Below the pieces are notes generated by a model. The model saw only the letters and a list, made by a program, of their open reading frames with translations. It ran no database searches and was not told the origin of the DNA. A stretch of DNA of 64,000 nt, from positions 372,001 to 436,000 of the forward strand of contig NZ_CANLGX010000002.1 in the NCBI RefSeq assembly GCF_947490415.1, given 5' to 3'. The position numbers were made by a program, and so were the translations under genes. Below, one piece after another: positions 42,977 to 50,866 of the stretch; positions within the stretch are counted from its first letter, which is position 1; every line of letters starts with the position of its first letter. This stretch comes from an uncultured Eudoraea sp. (GTDB lineage: Bacteria; Bacteroidota; Bacteroidia; Flavobacteriales; Flavobacteriaceae).

Positions 42977-43090
42977 ATAAAACGCAGAATAATTATAAAT
43001 AAAACAAATAGTTACAAATATAACAATCTAAATTAATGTGCCATTTGCGACTATGTAGTTCACTTTGTATTTTTAGAAAAAATATTTACT

Positions 43091-43729
43091 ATGAAACTCC
43101 CTTTTTTTCCTTTGCAATCTGTTTTCTTTCCCGGTGAAAAGGTGCCTTTACACATTTTTGAAGAAAGGTATAAACAACTAATCCAGGATTGTCGGAGAGA
43201 GGCTATTACTTTTGGCATACCGGTGTATATAAATGACAATATTGCTTATGGAACGGAGGTTCAGTTGATGGAAGTTGTAAATACCTATGAGAGTGGGGCT
43301 ATGGATGTAGTATGTGTTGCGAGACAGATATTTAGAGTGATTACCTTTGATAACACTCTGGAAAATAGGTTATATGCGGGTGGTGAGGTACAATTCATAG
43401 ATAATATTAATGATAGTGAATTATCTGCGAAACAAGAAGTATTTCAGAAACTTAAAGAGTTATATCAACTAATGGAAGTTCCTTTTGCACCCATTGAAAT
43501 AGAAATGTTTAATAGCTATACCCTTGCCCACAAAATGGGCCTTTCATTTGAACAGGAATACCAGCTATTACAGTTAGCAAGTGAAAAGGAACGTTTACAA
43601 TTTATATTAAATCATTTATTGACAACCATTCAGGTTCTAAATGAAGTTAATAGAACTAAGGTACTTATAGAATTGAATGGTCATTTCAGAAATTTTGATC
43701 CATTAGATTTTAAAGCTTTTAAGATTTAG
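43091..43729 (+). CDS. LON-peptidase substrate-binding-domain protein
   Basis: A 212-residue protein consisting of the N-terminal LON substrate-binding (LAN) domain only, without ATPase or protease. Seen: LPFFPLQSVFFPGEKVPLHIFEERYKQLI (start of the domain), EVVNTYESGAMDVVCVARQIFRVI, and a helical C-terminus (LLQLASEKERLQFILNHLLTTI). Stand-alone members are common; suggested roles include protein quality control, but none is proven. Monocistronic, 157 nt before sucC. Confidence 0.88.
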   Translation: MKLPFFPLQSVFFPGEKVPLHIFEERYKQLIQDCRREAITFGIPVYINDNIAYGTEVQLMEVVNTYESGAMDVVCVARQIFRVITFDNTLENRLYAGGEVQFIDNINDSELSAKQEVFQKLKELYQLMEVPFAPIEIEMFNSYTLAHKMGLSFEQEYQLLQLASEKERLQFILNHLLTTIQVLNEVNRTKVLIELNGHFRNFDPLDFKAFKI

Positions 43730-43752
43730 GAATAAATACTGATTGTTCGTCT

Positions 43753-43776
43753 GTTTGTTTTCCTTTTAAAACAAAC
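43753..43776 (+). other. Inverted repeat between the LON-domain gene and sucC
   Basis: GTTTGTTTT (43753-43761) / AAAACAAAC (43768-43776) with a 6-nt loop CCTTTT: a perfect 9-bp stem, 23 nt after the stop. There is no T run after it, so it is either an inefficient terminator/3'-end stabiliser or a DNA operator. Confidence 0.45.
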
Positions 43777-43811
43777 CAATTCCAAAGTTTGTGGATTCTT
43801 AAAAAGATTAA

Positions 43812-43861
43812 ACCCTATTTATCGTTTTATTAGGGTAAATGCAGTCCGTTTCCTATTTTTG
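43812..43861 (+). promoter_or_regulatory. sucC promoter with dyad operator
   Basis: ACCCTA (43812-43817), 13 nt, TAGGGT (43831-43836), 17 nt, TATTTTTG (43854-43861), then 25 nt to the sucC ATG. The dyad arms, their spacing and the distance to the -7 box repeat the glnK-amt promoter (967-1015). There is no TTG at -33. Confidence 0.6.
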
Positions 43862-43886
43862 CTTCTTAACGAACACAAATTTTAAT

Positions 43887-45086
43887 ATGAATCTTCACGA
43901 ATACCAGGGAAAAGAAATTTTAGCAAGTTTTGGAGTACGAATCCAACGGGGTCTTGTCGCCCACAATCCGCAGGAAGCCGTAGATGCAGCAAAACAACTT
44001 ACACAGGAGACCGGAACTAAATGGTTTGTGATAAAAGCACAAGTGCATGCAGGAGGAAGAGGTAAAGGAGGAGGCGTAAAGCTGGCTAAAAATTTAACAG
44101 AAGTAGAGGAGATAGCAGGTAATATTATAGGAATGAATTTGATTACTCCTCAAACTTCAGCAGAGGGTAAAAAAGTGCATCAGGTATTGATCGCGGAAGA
44201 TGTCTATTATCCGGGAGAAAGTGAAACCAGTGAGTTTTATATGTCTGTTTTACTGAATAGGGCTAGTGGAAGAAATATGATAATGTACTCAACAGAAGGG
44301 GGTATGGATATTGAAGAAGTAGCGGATAAAACCCCACATCTTATTTTTACAGAGGAAATTGATCCGGCGGTGGGATTATTGCCATTCCAGGCCAGAAAAA
44401 TTGCTTTCAATCTGGGTTTATCCGGAATTGCTTTTAAAGAAATGACCAAATTTGTAACTGCACTTTACAAGGCCTATGATCAAAGTGATTCGAATTTGTT
44501 TGAAATAAATCCGGTATTGAAGACTTCAGATAATTTAATAATGGCTGTTGATGCCAAGGTTTCTATAGATGATAATTCACTTTACAGAAGAAAGCAATAT
44601 TCTGAAATGAGGGATTTACGTGAAGAAAGCCCTATTGAAGTAGAAGCACGTGCTGTAGGATTGAATTACGTGGATCTTGATGGAAACGTCGGATGTATGG
44701 TTAATGGAGCTGGATTGGCAATGGCTACAATGGATCTGATCAAAATGGCTGGTGGTGAACCGGCTAATTTTCTGGATGTTGGTGGTACTGCTGATGCAAA
44801 AAGGGTAGAAGAAGCTTTTCGTATTATATTAAAAGATACTGCAGTCAAGGCTATCCTTATAAATATTTTTGGTGGTATCGTAAGATGCGACCGGGTAGCA
44901 CAGGGGGTAGTAGATGCATATAAAAATATGGGAGATGCTATTAAAATTCCTATTATTGTTAGATTGCAAGGCACTAATGCCGAATTGGCCAAGGAGATAA
45001 TTGATAATTCCGGATTGGCCGTACATTCAGCTGTTCAATTCCAGGAAGCCGCAGATAAAGTAAAAGAAGTTTTAGCGGATATATAG
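43887..45086 (+). CDS. sucC: Succinyl-CoA synthetase beta subunit (ADP-forming)
   Basis: TCA-cycle enzyme coupling succinyl-CoA cleavage to nucleotide phosphorylation. ATG 43887 gives 399 residues, MNLHEYQGKEILASFGV, the universal SucC N-terminus; an upstream ATG at 43839 lies in the promoter. ATP-grasp features: VIKAQVHAGGRGKGGGVKLA (about 47-66), FEINPVLKT metal-binding region, and the C-terminal domain GGGEPANFLDVGG-like segment (here GGEPANFLDVGGTADAKRVE) with INIFGGIVRCDRVAQG. The alpha subunit sucD is not adjacent, as is usual in flavobacteria. Terminator follows. Confidence 0.96.
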   Translation: MNLHEYQGKEILASFGVRIQRGLVAHNPQEAVDAAKQLTQETGTKWFVIKAQVHAGGRGKGGGVKLAKNLTEVEEIAGNIIGMNLITPQTSAEGKKVHQVLIAEDVYYPGESETSEFYMSVLLNRASGRNMIMYSTEGGMDIEEVADKTPHLIFTEEIDPAVGLLPFQARKIAFNLGLSGIAFKEMTKFVTALYKAYDQSDSNLFEINPVLKTSDNLIMAVDAKVSIDDNSLYRRKQYSEMRDLREESPIEVEARAVGLNYVDLDGNVGCMVNGAGLAMATMDLIKMAGGEPANFLDVGGTADAKRVEEAFRIILKDTAVKAILINIFGGIVRCDRVAQGVVDAYKNMGDAIKIPIIVRLQGTNAELAKEIIDNSGLAVHSAVQFQEAADKVKEVLADI

Positions 45087-45105
45087 GTTAACTAAGATTC
45101 TATAA

Positions 45106-45139
45106 TTAAGGGCGATGTTATAAACATTGCCCTTTTTTA
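45106..45139 (+). terminator. Terminator after sucC
   Basis: Stem AAGGGCGATGT / ACATTGCCCTT with one G-T pair (arms 45108-45118 and 45124-45134), followed by TTTTT. Confidence 0.88.
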
Positions 45140-45281
45140 TTTGGGAATAATTCTTTAATTGAAATGAAAATTCTTTATTAAAATAATGTTAAAAAAGTTT
45201 AATAACTGTAACATATTTAATCTGGGGCCGTCTATTAATGCATATTCCTCAATTAATCATTAATCATTAAACAAACAAATC

Positions 45282-45617
45282 ATGAGAAAATTCAGTTTAA
45301 TTTTAGTGGCTGCAACGCTGCTTGTATCAGGAAGTATTTTTGCAAATGACTCGGACACAAAAGATCCTCAAAAAAGTCTGGCGACCCAAATCGGGGAAAT
45401 TTTAAAAGAAAACCAATTAGTAGTTGACAATTATGAATTGACAGCTGAAGTCCTTTTTACTGTAAATAGTGAAGCGGAAATTGTTGTCATTTCTGTAGAT
45501 ACAGGGGATTCAGATTTGGAATCATTTGTCAAAGGCAAACTTAATTACAAAAAAGTTCAATTGGAAGAAGTAGTAGTAGGAAGAATGTATAGACTGCCTG
45601 TGCGCATTAAAGCATAA
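45282..45617 (+). CDS. Small exported protein with TonB-C-terminus-like pattern
   Basis: A 111-residue protein with signal peptide MRKFSLILVAATLLVSGSIFA. The mature 90 residues show a beta-alpha-beta-beta pattern resembling the TonB C-terminal fold: TAEVLFTVNSEAEIVVISVDTGDSDLESFVKGKLN, then VVGRMYRLPVRI as the last strand. This resemblance is by eye only. It lacks any membrane anchor or proline-rich spacer, so it is not TonB itself. Similar short exported proteins occur in many flavobacteria, function unknown. Monocistronic; a GAAA-tetraloop terminator follows. Confidence 0.7.
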   Translation: MRKFSLILVAATLLVSGSIFANDSDTKDPQKSLATQIGEILKENQLVVDNYELTAEVLFTVNSEAEIVVISVDTGDSDLESFVKGKLNYKKVQLEEVVVGRMYRLPVRIKA

Positions 45618-45632
45618 TGAAGTTAAGTGAAA

Positions 45633-45664
45633 AAAAGTCCTGAAGAAATTCAGGACTTTTTTTT
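45633..45664. terminator. Shared terminator with GAAA tetraloop
   Basis: Stem AAAAGTCCTGAA (45633-45644) / TTCAGGACTTTT (45649-45660), 12 perfect base pairs capped by GAAA (45645-45648), then TTTTG. It terminates the plus-strand gene; the minus-strand DUF1456 stop codon (45650-45652) lies inside its right arm. Confidence 0.88.
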
Positions 45665-46000
45665 GTTTTTGTATTTGACATAACTAAGATCCGGCTTTTT
45701 CTTTGGTTTTTCGTATTTCCTTGCAGGACTACTTACCGGGGATTTAGTTTGCTTTAATACTTCTTTTGGGATTTTTGGATTTTCTTTTGTGCCTCTTAAA
45801 TGAATGACTAAACCATTGAGGAAATTACGTAATACCTGATCGCCGCATTCGCGGTATTTAGGATGCCCTTCTTTTCGGCAAAAGGCACCGATTTCACTTT
45901 TTGAAATTCTAAAATCAACTAATTCAAGAATTTCAACAATTTCATCATCCCGAAGCATTAATGCCACCCGAAGTTTTTTTAATATATCATTATTGGTCAT
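45650..46000 (-). CDS. DUF1456-family protein (YehS-like)
   Basis: A 116-residue protein from ATG 46000 (MTNNDILKKLRVALMLRDDE), matching the YehS N-terminus; ATGs at 46009 and 46018 are possible but less conserved. Two DUF1456 repeats are seen: NNDILKKLRVALMLRDDEIVEIL and the helix set ISKSEIGAFCRKEGHPKYRECGDQVLRNFLNGLVIHLRG with the typical GHPxYxxCxD motif. The basic tail (KKPDLSYVKYKNKKKS) suggests nucleic acid contact. Function unknown. Its stop overlaps the convergent terminator. Confidence 0.88.
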   Translation of the reverse strand: MTNNDILKKLRVALMLRDDEIVEILELVDFRISKSEIGAFCRKEGHPKYRECGDQVLRNFLNGLVIHLRGTKENPKIPKEVLKQTKSPVSSPARKYEKPKKKPDLSYVKYKNKKKS

Positions 46001-46135
46001 ATCAAGCATTTTATGCAAGTTATTATAAATAAACCAAGCTATTGGCGTTTTTAGGTCATTTTGGGCTATTTTTTATACGAAATTAGGCGTTTTGATGTTA
46101 TACATATGAGTAAATTAAGGGAAGGATTAACAAAT

Positions 46136-46543
46136 ATGGCAATGAGTACTTATAAAGAAAAACTTAGCATCTTATCCGAAATGATTGCTTTTGCAAAGGC
46201 CGATCATGCTTTAAAAGATACTGAATATAATTTCCTATTCGGTGTTGCCGTTAGTTTAGGTATTAATAAGGAAATATTTGATTCTCTGCTCGACAAACAG
46301 GTAAAAATAATAGTACCTAAAACACAGGCCGATCGTATTCTGCAATTCCATAGACTCGTGCTCCTAATGAATATTGACCAGGAACGAAATAAAATTGAAA
46401 TTAGTAAATTACACAATATTGGATTGGGTATGGGTCTACCTCCATCCGCTATAGAACAGGTTCTTACTGTTATGCACGATTATCCTGATATGATAATACC
46501 CCCTGAGGTGCTTATTAATATTTTTAAAGCACATTACAACTAA
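46136..46543 (+). CDS. TerB-like (tellurite-resistance domain) protein
   Basis: A 135-residue all-helical protein. STYKEKLSILSEMIAFAKADHALKDTEYNFLFGVAVSLGI resembles the TerB/DjlA N-terminal fold: helix with acidic metal site (ADHALKDTE) as in the family. Start uncertain: ATG 46136 is preceded by GGAAGGA, ATG 46142 is equally possible, and a longer form from 46061 or 46106 extends into non-conserved sequence. It is not part of a ter operon, so tellurite resistance should not be inferred. Divergent from the DUF1456 gene. Confidence 0.7.
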   Translation: MAMSTYKEKLSILSEMIAFAKADHALKDTEYNFLFGVAVSLGINKEIFDSLLDKQVKIIVPKTQADRILQFHRLVLLMNIDQERNKIEISKLHNIGLGMGLPPSAIEQVLTVMHDYPDMIIPPEVLINIFKAHYN

Positions 46544-46619
46544 TTTCAAGCATCAATATTCCATTAAACTCTTTCTTCTGAGTAGCTAATCCATGGTTTT
46601 CAAAAATCATTATAGCGAC

Positions 46620-46662
46620 TAAAGGATGTTCCTTTATGATTAAGTAATTGCGCCATAATGGC
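46620..46662. promoter_or_regulatory. Two short palindromes upstream of hsp20
   Basis: TAAAGGA-TGT-TCCTTTA (46620-46636, perfect 7-bp arms) and GCCAT-A-ATGGC (46652-46662), 105-147 nt before the hsp20 ATG. Possible operators; also possibly a weak end of the upstream TerB-like transcript. The rest of the 223-nt gap shows no clear TAnnTTTG box. Confidence 0.35.
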
Positions 46663-46766
46663 ACTAAGAGAGCCTATTAATAAGCCAAAAAGGCAGTTAA
46701 TTAAGCTTGGTATATGATTTGTCTATTCTTAGGCAGGTATATAAGTTTAATTAAAAATATAACACC

Positions 46767-47219
46767 ATGAGTATAGTTAAAAGAAATAATTTGGTTTTTC
46801 CAGCCCTAATGAATGAAATCCTTAAACCAGATTGGTTTGGTGGATTGGAAAATTATAAGGACACATTTCCTACAGTATACAAGGACACATTTCCTCCGGT
46901 AAACATTCAGGAGAATGAAACAAGTTTTGAATTGGAGTTATCAGTTCCCGGAAGAAAAAAAGAAGATTTCAATATCGAGATTGATGAGCAGGTTTTGACA
47001 ATTACCAGTGAAACGAAAAAAGAAGAAGAAGTTAAAGACGCGAGATACACTCGGAAAGAATTTACTTATTCTTCATTTAAAAGATCGTTTACGCTTCCAG
47101 AAACAGTTAGTGAGGAGGGTATTAAAGCTTCCTACGAAAACGGGATTTTAAGATTCACCCTACCTAAGAAAGAAGAAGCGCTACCTAAACCCAAAAGATT
47201 AATTGAGATTGGGAAATAG
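46767..47219 (+). CDS. Hsp20/alpha-crystallin small heat-shock protein
   Basis: ATP-independent holdase chaperone of 150 residues. Short N-terminal arm (1-45), alpha-crystallin domain about 46-135 (NIQENETSFELELSVPGRKKEDFNIEID, with the VPGRKKEDF pattern; FKRSFTLPETVSEEGIKASYENGILRFTLPK containing the conserved GIL/NGIL motif) and a short tail. The N-terminal arm contains an in-frame tandem duplication, YKDTFPTV-YKDTFPPV, from a 24-nt repeat. A wobble-containing terminator follows, shared with convergent uvrB. Confidence 0.93.
   Translation: MSIVKRNNLVFPALMNEILKPDWFGGLENYKDTFPTVYKDTFPPVNIQENETSFELELSVPGRKKEDFNIEIDEQVLTITSETKKEEEVKDARYTRKEFTYSSFKRSFTLPETVSEEGIKASYENGILRFTLPKKEEALPKPKRLIEIGK
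46854..46901. repeat. 24-bp tandem duplication within hsp20
   Basis: Two adjacent 24-nt units (46854-46877 and 46878-46901), 21 of 24 bases identical, encoding YKDTFPTV and YKDTFPPV. In frame. Confidence 0.9.
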
Positions 47220-47288
47220 GTATAAGAATTACTATGTGGTGCCCTTTTAAGAGCATTCATAATGGTTGGTTTGTTTTAGTTGGTTAGG

Positions 47289-47322
47289 AAGAGCGTCTTG
47301 TTTATTCAGGGCGCTCTTTTTT
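47289..47322 (+). terminator. Terminator after hsp20
   Basis: Stem AAGAGCGTCTTG (47289-47300) / CAGGGCGCTCTT (47307-47318): 12 bp in the plus-strand RNA using two U-G pairs, 6-nt loop, then TTTT. On the minus strand those become C-A mismatches, so it favours hsp20. It ends at the uvrB stop. Confidence 0.82.
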
Positions 47323-49309
47323 AGCTCTGGTACTGCAGCATTTTTATTTCATCTCTGAGTTTTGCAGCATGCATAAAATCTAATTCCTTTGCTGCTTTTT
47401 CCATTGCTTTTCTCTTGTCGCGGATAAGCTTTTCCCTTTGCTCTTTCGTAATATATTGTAAGTCAGGTTCGGCAGCTCTAATTTCTTCTTTGATAAAGTG
47501 GTAGGTGGAAACAGAATTTTTGGCTAGTGCATTGTCCAGACTTTTGTTAAGTGCCTTGGGAATAATATTATTTGAAATATTATACGCTGTTTGTTTTTCC
47601 CTTCGGTAATTCGTCTCATCAATTGTTTTTTGCATGCTTGCTGTAATTCTGTCGGCGTACATTATTGCTTTACCGTTTAAATGACGAGCTGCTCTTCCTA
47701 CAGTTTGAGTTAATGAGCGGTTACTTCTCAGAAATCCTTCTTTGTCTGCGTCCAATATAGCCACAAGAGATACCTCTGGCAAGTCCAACCCTTCTCTTAA
47801 TAAATTAACTCCAATTAAGACGTCAAATATACCTTTTCGTAAATCCTGCATTATTTCAACCCTTTCCAAAGTGTCCACGTCACTATGTATATATCTACAC
47901 CGAACATTGATCCTTGTAAGGTATTTAGCGAGCTCCTCCGCCATTCTTTTGGTAAGAGTGGTTACAAGGGTGCGTTCGTCTAATTCTACCCGTTGTTGTA
48001 TTTCCTCTACCAGATCATCAATTTGATTTAAACTTGGCCGGATATCTATTTCCGGATCTAAAAGACCTGTAGGTCGTATTACTTGTTCCACAAAAACACC
48101 CTGACTGTTCTGCAATTCGTAATCTGCGGGGGTAGCACTAGCATAGATTACCTGATTCTGAAGGGCTTCAAATTCTTCAAATTTTAAAGGACGGTTGTCC
48201 ATTGCAGCCGGTAAGCGAAATCCATACTCCACAAGATTTTCTTTTCTAGACCTGTCACCACCATACATTGCATGCACCTGAGGTATAGTAACATGACTTT
48301 CGTCAACAACCATTAAGTAGTCATCCGGGAAGTAGTCCAGCAAACAGAATGGCCTGGTACCGGGTTCACGACCATCCAGATACCTCGAATAATTTTCGAT
48401 ACCTGAGCAGTAACCTAATTCACGAATCATTTCCAAATCAAAATTGGTCCGCTCTTCCAGTCGTTTGGCTTCAAGAGGTTTAGAAATACTTCTAAAGTAT
48501 TCTACCTGATTTACAAGATCTTCCTGTATCTGATGTATGGCCCCCTGAAGGATGTCTGGAGAGGTAACAAACATATTTGCAGGATATATGTTTAGGTTTT
48601 CATAGCGCTCCAATGCCTTATTCTTATAAGGATCAAATGCTTCAATTTCTTCTATCTCATCCCCGAAGAAATGGATTCTGTAGGCGTGATCGGCATAGCT
48701 TGGAAATACATCTACGACATCCCCTTTTACTCTGAAATTCCCATTTCGGAAATCTGCTGTCGTTCTTGAATAAAGACTTTGTACAAGTTGATGAAGGAAT
48801 TTCGTTCGGGAAATAACCTGATCTTTCTGCACTGAGATTACATTTTTTTGAAACTCCACCGGGTTCCCGATACCGTATAAACAGGAAACTGAAGCCACTA
48901 CAATAACATCTCTTCTTCCGGATAATAGAGACGATGTAGCACTTAGTCGCAGTTTCTCTATGTCCTCATTTATCGAAAGATCTTTTTCAATATATAATCC
49001 CGAGGTAGGAATATAAGCTTCAGGTTGATAGTAATCATAATAGGAGACAAAATATTCTACGGCATTTTCAGGAAAAAACTGTTTGAATTCAGAATAAAGT
49101 TGGGCTGCTAATGTTTTATTATGTGCCAAAACCAGTGTTGGCCGCTGTACTTCTTCAATTACCTTGGCCACAGTAAACGTTTTACCGGATCCGGTAACTC
49201 CCAATAATGTTTGATAACGTTCACCAGATTCTATACCTTCTGTCAGCTGTTTAATTGCTTCAGGCTGGTCTCCTGTTGGATCAAATTCCGATACTACCTT
49301 AAATTTCAT
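47321..49309 (-). CDS. uvrB: Excinuclease ABC subunit B
   Basis: Damage-verification helicase of nucleotide excision repair. 662 residues, normal length. Helicase motifs: LLGVTGSGKTF (Walker A about 35-45), the beta-hairpin YYDYYQPEAYIPTSGLYIEKD (about 92-112), MVVDESHVTIPQ (DESH), YASATPADYE, and VSLVAILDADKEGFLRSNRSLTQTVGRAARH (motif VI). The C-terminal UVR domain (KAMEKAAKELDFMHAAKLRDEIKML) binds UvrC. A TAACTTTG box ends 4 nt from the ATG, so the mRNA may be leaderless. Confidence 0.97.
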   Translation of the reverse strand: MKFKVVSEFDPTGDQPEAIKQLTEGIESGERYQTLLGVTGSGKTFTVAKVIEEVQRPTLVLAHNKTLAAQLYSEFKQFFPENAVEYFVSYYDYYQPEAYIPTSGLYIEKDLSINEDIEKLRLSATSSLLSGRRDVIVVASVSCLYGIGNPVEFQKNVISVQKDQVISRTKFLHQLVQSLYSRTTADFRNGNFRVKGDVVDVFPSYADHAYRIHFFGDEIEEIEAFDPYKNKALERYENLNIYPANMFVTSPDILQGAIHQIQEDLVNQVEYFRSISKPLEAKRLEERTNFDLEMIRELGYCSGIENYSRYLDGREPGTRPFCLLDYFPDDYLMVVDESHVTIPQVHAMYGGDRSRKENLVEYGFRLPAAMDNRPLKFEEFEALQNQVIYASATPADYELQNSQGVFVEQVIRPTGLLDPEIDIRPSLNQIDDLVEEIQQRVELDERTLVTTLTKRMAEELAKYLTRINVRCRYIHSDVDTLERVEIMQDLRKGIFDVLIGVNLLREGLDLPEVSLVAILDADKEGFLRSNRSLTQTVGRAARHLNGKAIMYADRITASMQKTIDETNYRREKQTAYNISNNIIPKALNKSLDNALAKNSVSTYHFIKEEIRAAEPDLQYITKEQREKLIRDKRKAMEKAAKELDFMHAAKLRDEIKMLQYQS

Positions 49310-49313
49310 TTAA

Positions 49314-49321
49314 CAAAGTTA
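49314..49321 (-). promoter_or_regulatory. -7 box (TAACTTTG) directly before uvrB
   Basis: Minus strand reads TAACTTTG-TTAA-ATG. Box and start codon are so close that the transcript would begin at or beside the ATG. No -33 TTG at standard spacing. Confidence 0.45.
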
Positions 49322-49367
49322 CAAAAGGGTGAATATTATTATTGGAAGAATATTTGTTATCTGTGTT

Positions 49368-50828
49368 TTACCTTTTTAAGGCAAAAAATCCCATGATTTC
49401 GTTATTTAAGTTATCCCTTGCCTTAAACCAATAACTGGACGCCGGTAGTGGCTGTCCGTTAAATGTGCCATCCCATCCCTTTGAAGTAGGCAAAATCTGG
49501 GTTAATAACATCCCGTACCTATCAAAAACCTGAATATAGGAAAGCTGAATTTCATTGCTTTCACGAGGGGCAATATATTGCCAAAAGTCGTTTATGCCAT
49601 CCCCGTTGGGAGTGAAAAACTTTGGAAAATCATCAGGGCGCAATTCCCTTTCAATGATCCGCTCTGCAATTCCGCAACCATTCTTATCGTTGACATAAAT
49701 AGTATGGGTGCCTTCAGTAATCCCGTTAAAGATGGCTCTATCCTGAAATGGACCCTCAATATTGTCCAGTGCGTACTCATAATCTCCAAGTCCGCTGACT
49801 TCAATCTGAATTTGTCTTCCATCTACTTCCTGCGAGGTGCTAACCGAAGTAATCTGCGCTATTTCAGATAATACTACATTAAAATCCTTAAATGTACTGC
49901 ACTCAAATGTTTCCCCTCCCTGAACAACTAAATTATATGCCTCGTAGCGATAAGGCCCTACCTCAGAAAGTGAGACTTCTGAGGATGAAGAAAGTAAAGA
50001 CTCAGTACCGTCTTCATTGATTTTAAACCATCTAAAACCATCCGCGGTATCATCGCTTTTAATCAGAGTCGGGATTTCATTTTTACAGATTCCGATCTGA
50101 CCTGGAAAATTGGTTTCTGGTTTTCTTGGGACAATTTCGCCACTTACAGAATCAAAATAGGCATTACAATCAACAACAGTATTCCCTGTTGTAAAACTTT
50201 CTTCTGTGCAAGATCCGGCATCCCCATTTTCATTATATGGGGTAATGGTTACAAAAACAGTACTCTCTTGTGGAAAATCATCCAAAGGATTAAAGGTTAA
50301 TACATTCCCCACATCTAAATTATTCAGTAAATCGGTAGCTCCGGCCGAAGTGCCAATAGATAATCTATAGCCTGTTGCAGTCGGAGCATAGGCCCATCGG
50401 ATTTCGGTCTTAACGGATACATTTCCCTCGTTATTTAAAGGTTCCTCTAATGAGGTACAGGGTGGTGGGGTGGTTACCTCTTCAGTTGTAAATGATTCAC
50501 TACCACAAATTACAAGTTGTTGATTAGGGAAAAATATGCTTATAGTTACATAAATTAGAGTGTTTTCGGGGAGCCCAACTTCCGGGGTATAGCTATTAGT
50601 CTGGCCAGCTGAACGACCATTCAGAATATTCACGCGTTCAGGTAAGTCAGGGCCGGTTCCCAGTGATATCAAATATCCTACTGAGCCCGGGACAGAAGGC
50701 CATGTTATAGTCGTATTTACGGGTACTGACAAAGAGCCATTGGAAGGACTGGTTATATTGGGGCAAACCTGTCCCATGGCCAATGCTGCATGACCTATGA
50801 ATAATATACTTAGTACTAACTTTTTCAT
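49368..50828 (-). CDS. T9SS type B sorting-domain protein with fibronectin-like repeats (486 aa)
   Basis: Secreted or surface protein. Signal peptide MKKLVLSILFIGHAALAMGQ from ATG 50828 (an earlier ATG at 50867 adds residues before the signal and was rejected). Two repeats of about 95 aa follow (about 21-115 and 117-215; markers TITWPSVPGSVGYLISLGTG, EIRWAYAPTATGYRLSIGTS, FVTITPYNENGDAGSC), then a unique Ig-like part, and the type B sorting domain at about 400-486 (FPKFFTPNGDGINDFWQYI, FDRYGMLLTQILPTSKGWDG, FFALKR). Last gene of the five-gene operon, and paralogous to the gene before it. Substrate or partner unknown. Confidence 0.9.
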   Translation of the reverse strand: MKKLVLSILFIGHAALAMGQVCPNITSPSNGSLSVPVNTTITWPSVPGSVGYLISLGTGPDLPERVNILNGRSAGQTNSYTPEVGLPENTLIYVTISIFFPNQQLVICGSESFTTEEVTTPPPCTSLEEPLNNEGNVSVKTEIRWAYAPTATGYRLSIGTSAGATDLLNNLDVGNVLTFNPLDDFPQESTVFVTITPYNENGDAGSCTEESFTTGNTVVDCNAYFDSVSGEIVPRKPETNFPGQIGICKNEIPTLIKSDDTADGFRWFKINEDGTESLLSSSSEVSLSEVGPYRYEAYNLVVQGGETFECSTFKDFNVVLSEIAQITSVSTSQEVDGRQIQIEVSGLGDYEYALDNIEGPFQDRAIFNGITEGTHTIYVNDKNGCGIAERIIERELRPDDFPKFFTPNGDGINDFWQYIAPRESNEIQLSYIQVFDRYGMLLTQILPTSKGWDGTFNGQPLPASSYWFKARDNLNNEIMGFFALKR

Positions 50829-50866
50829 TTGATAAAAACTATCAATCGGAACATTTTTCATTACCA

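Noticed and set aside
46136-46543. Tellurite-resistance locus because of the TerB-like fold
   Set aside because: No terC, terD, terE or terZ nearby; stand-alone TerB-like proteins are common and not diagnostic.
46854-46901. Tandem 24-nt units as a possible CRISPR or VNTR array
   Set aside because: Only two units, directly adjacent without spacers, and in frame inside hsp20.
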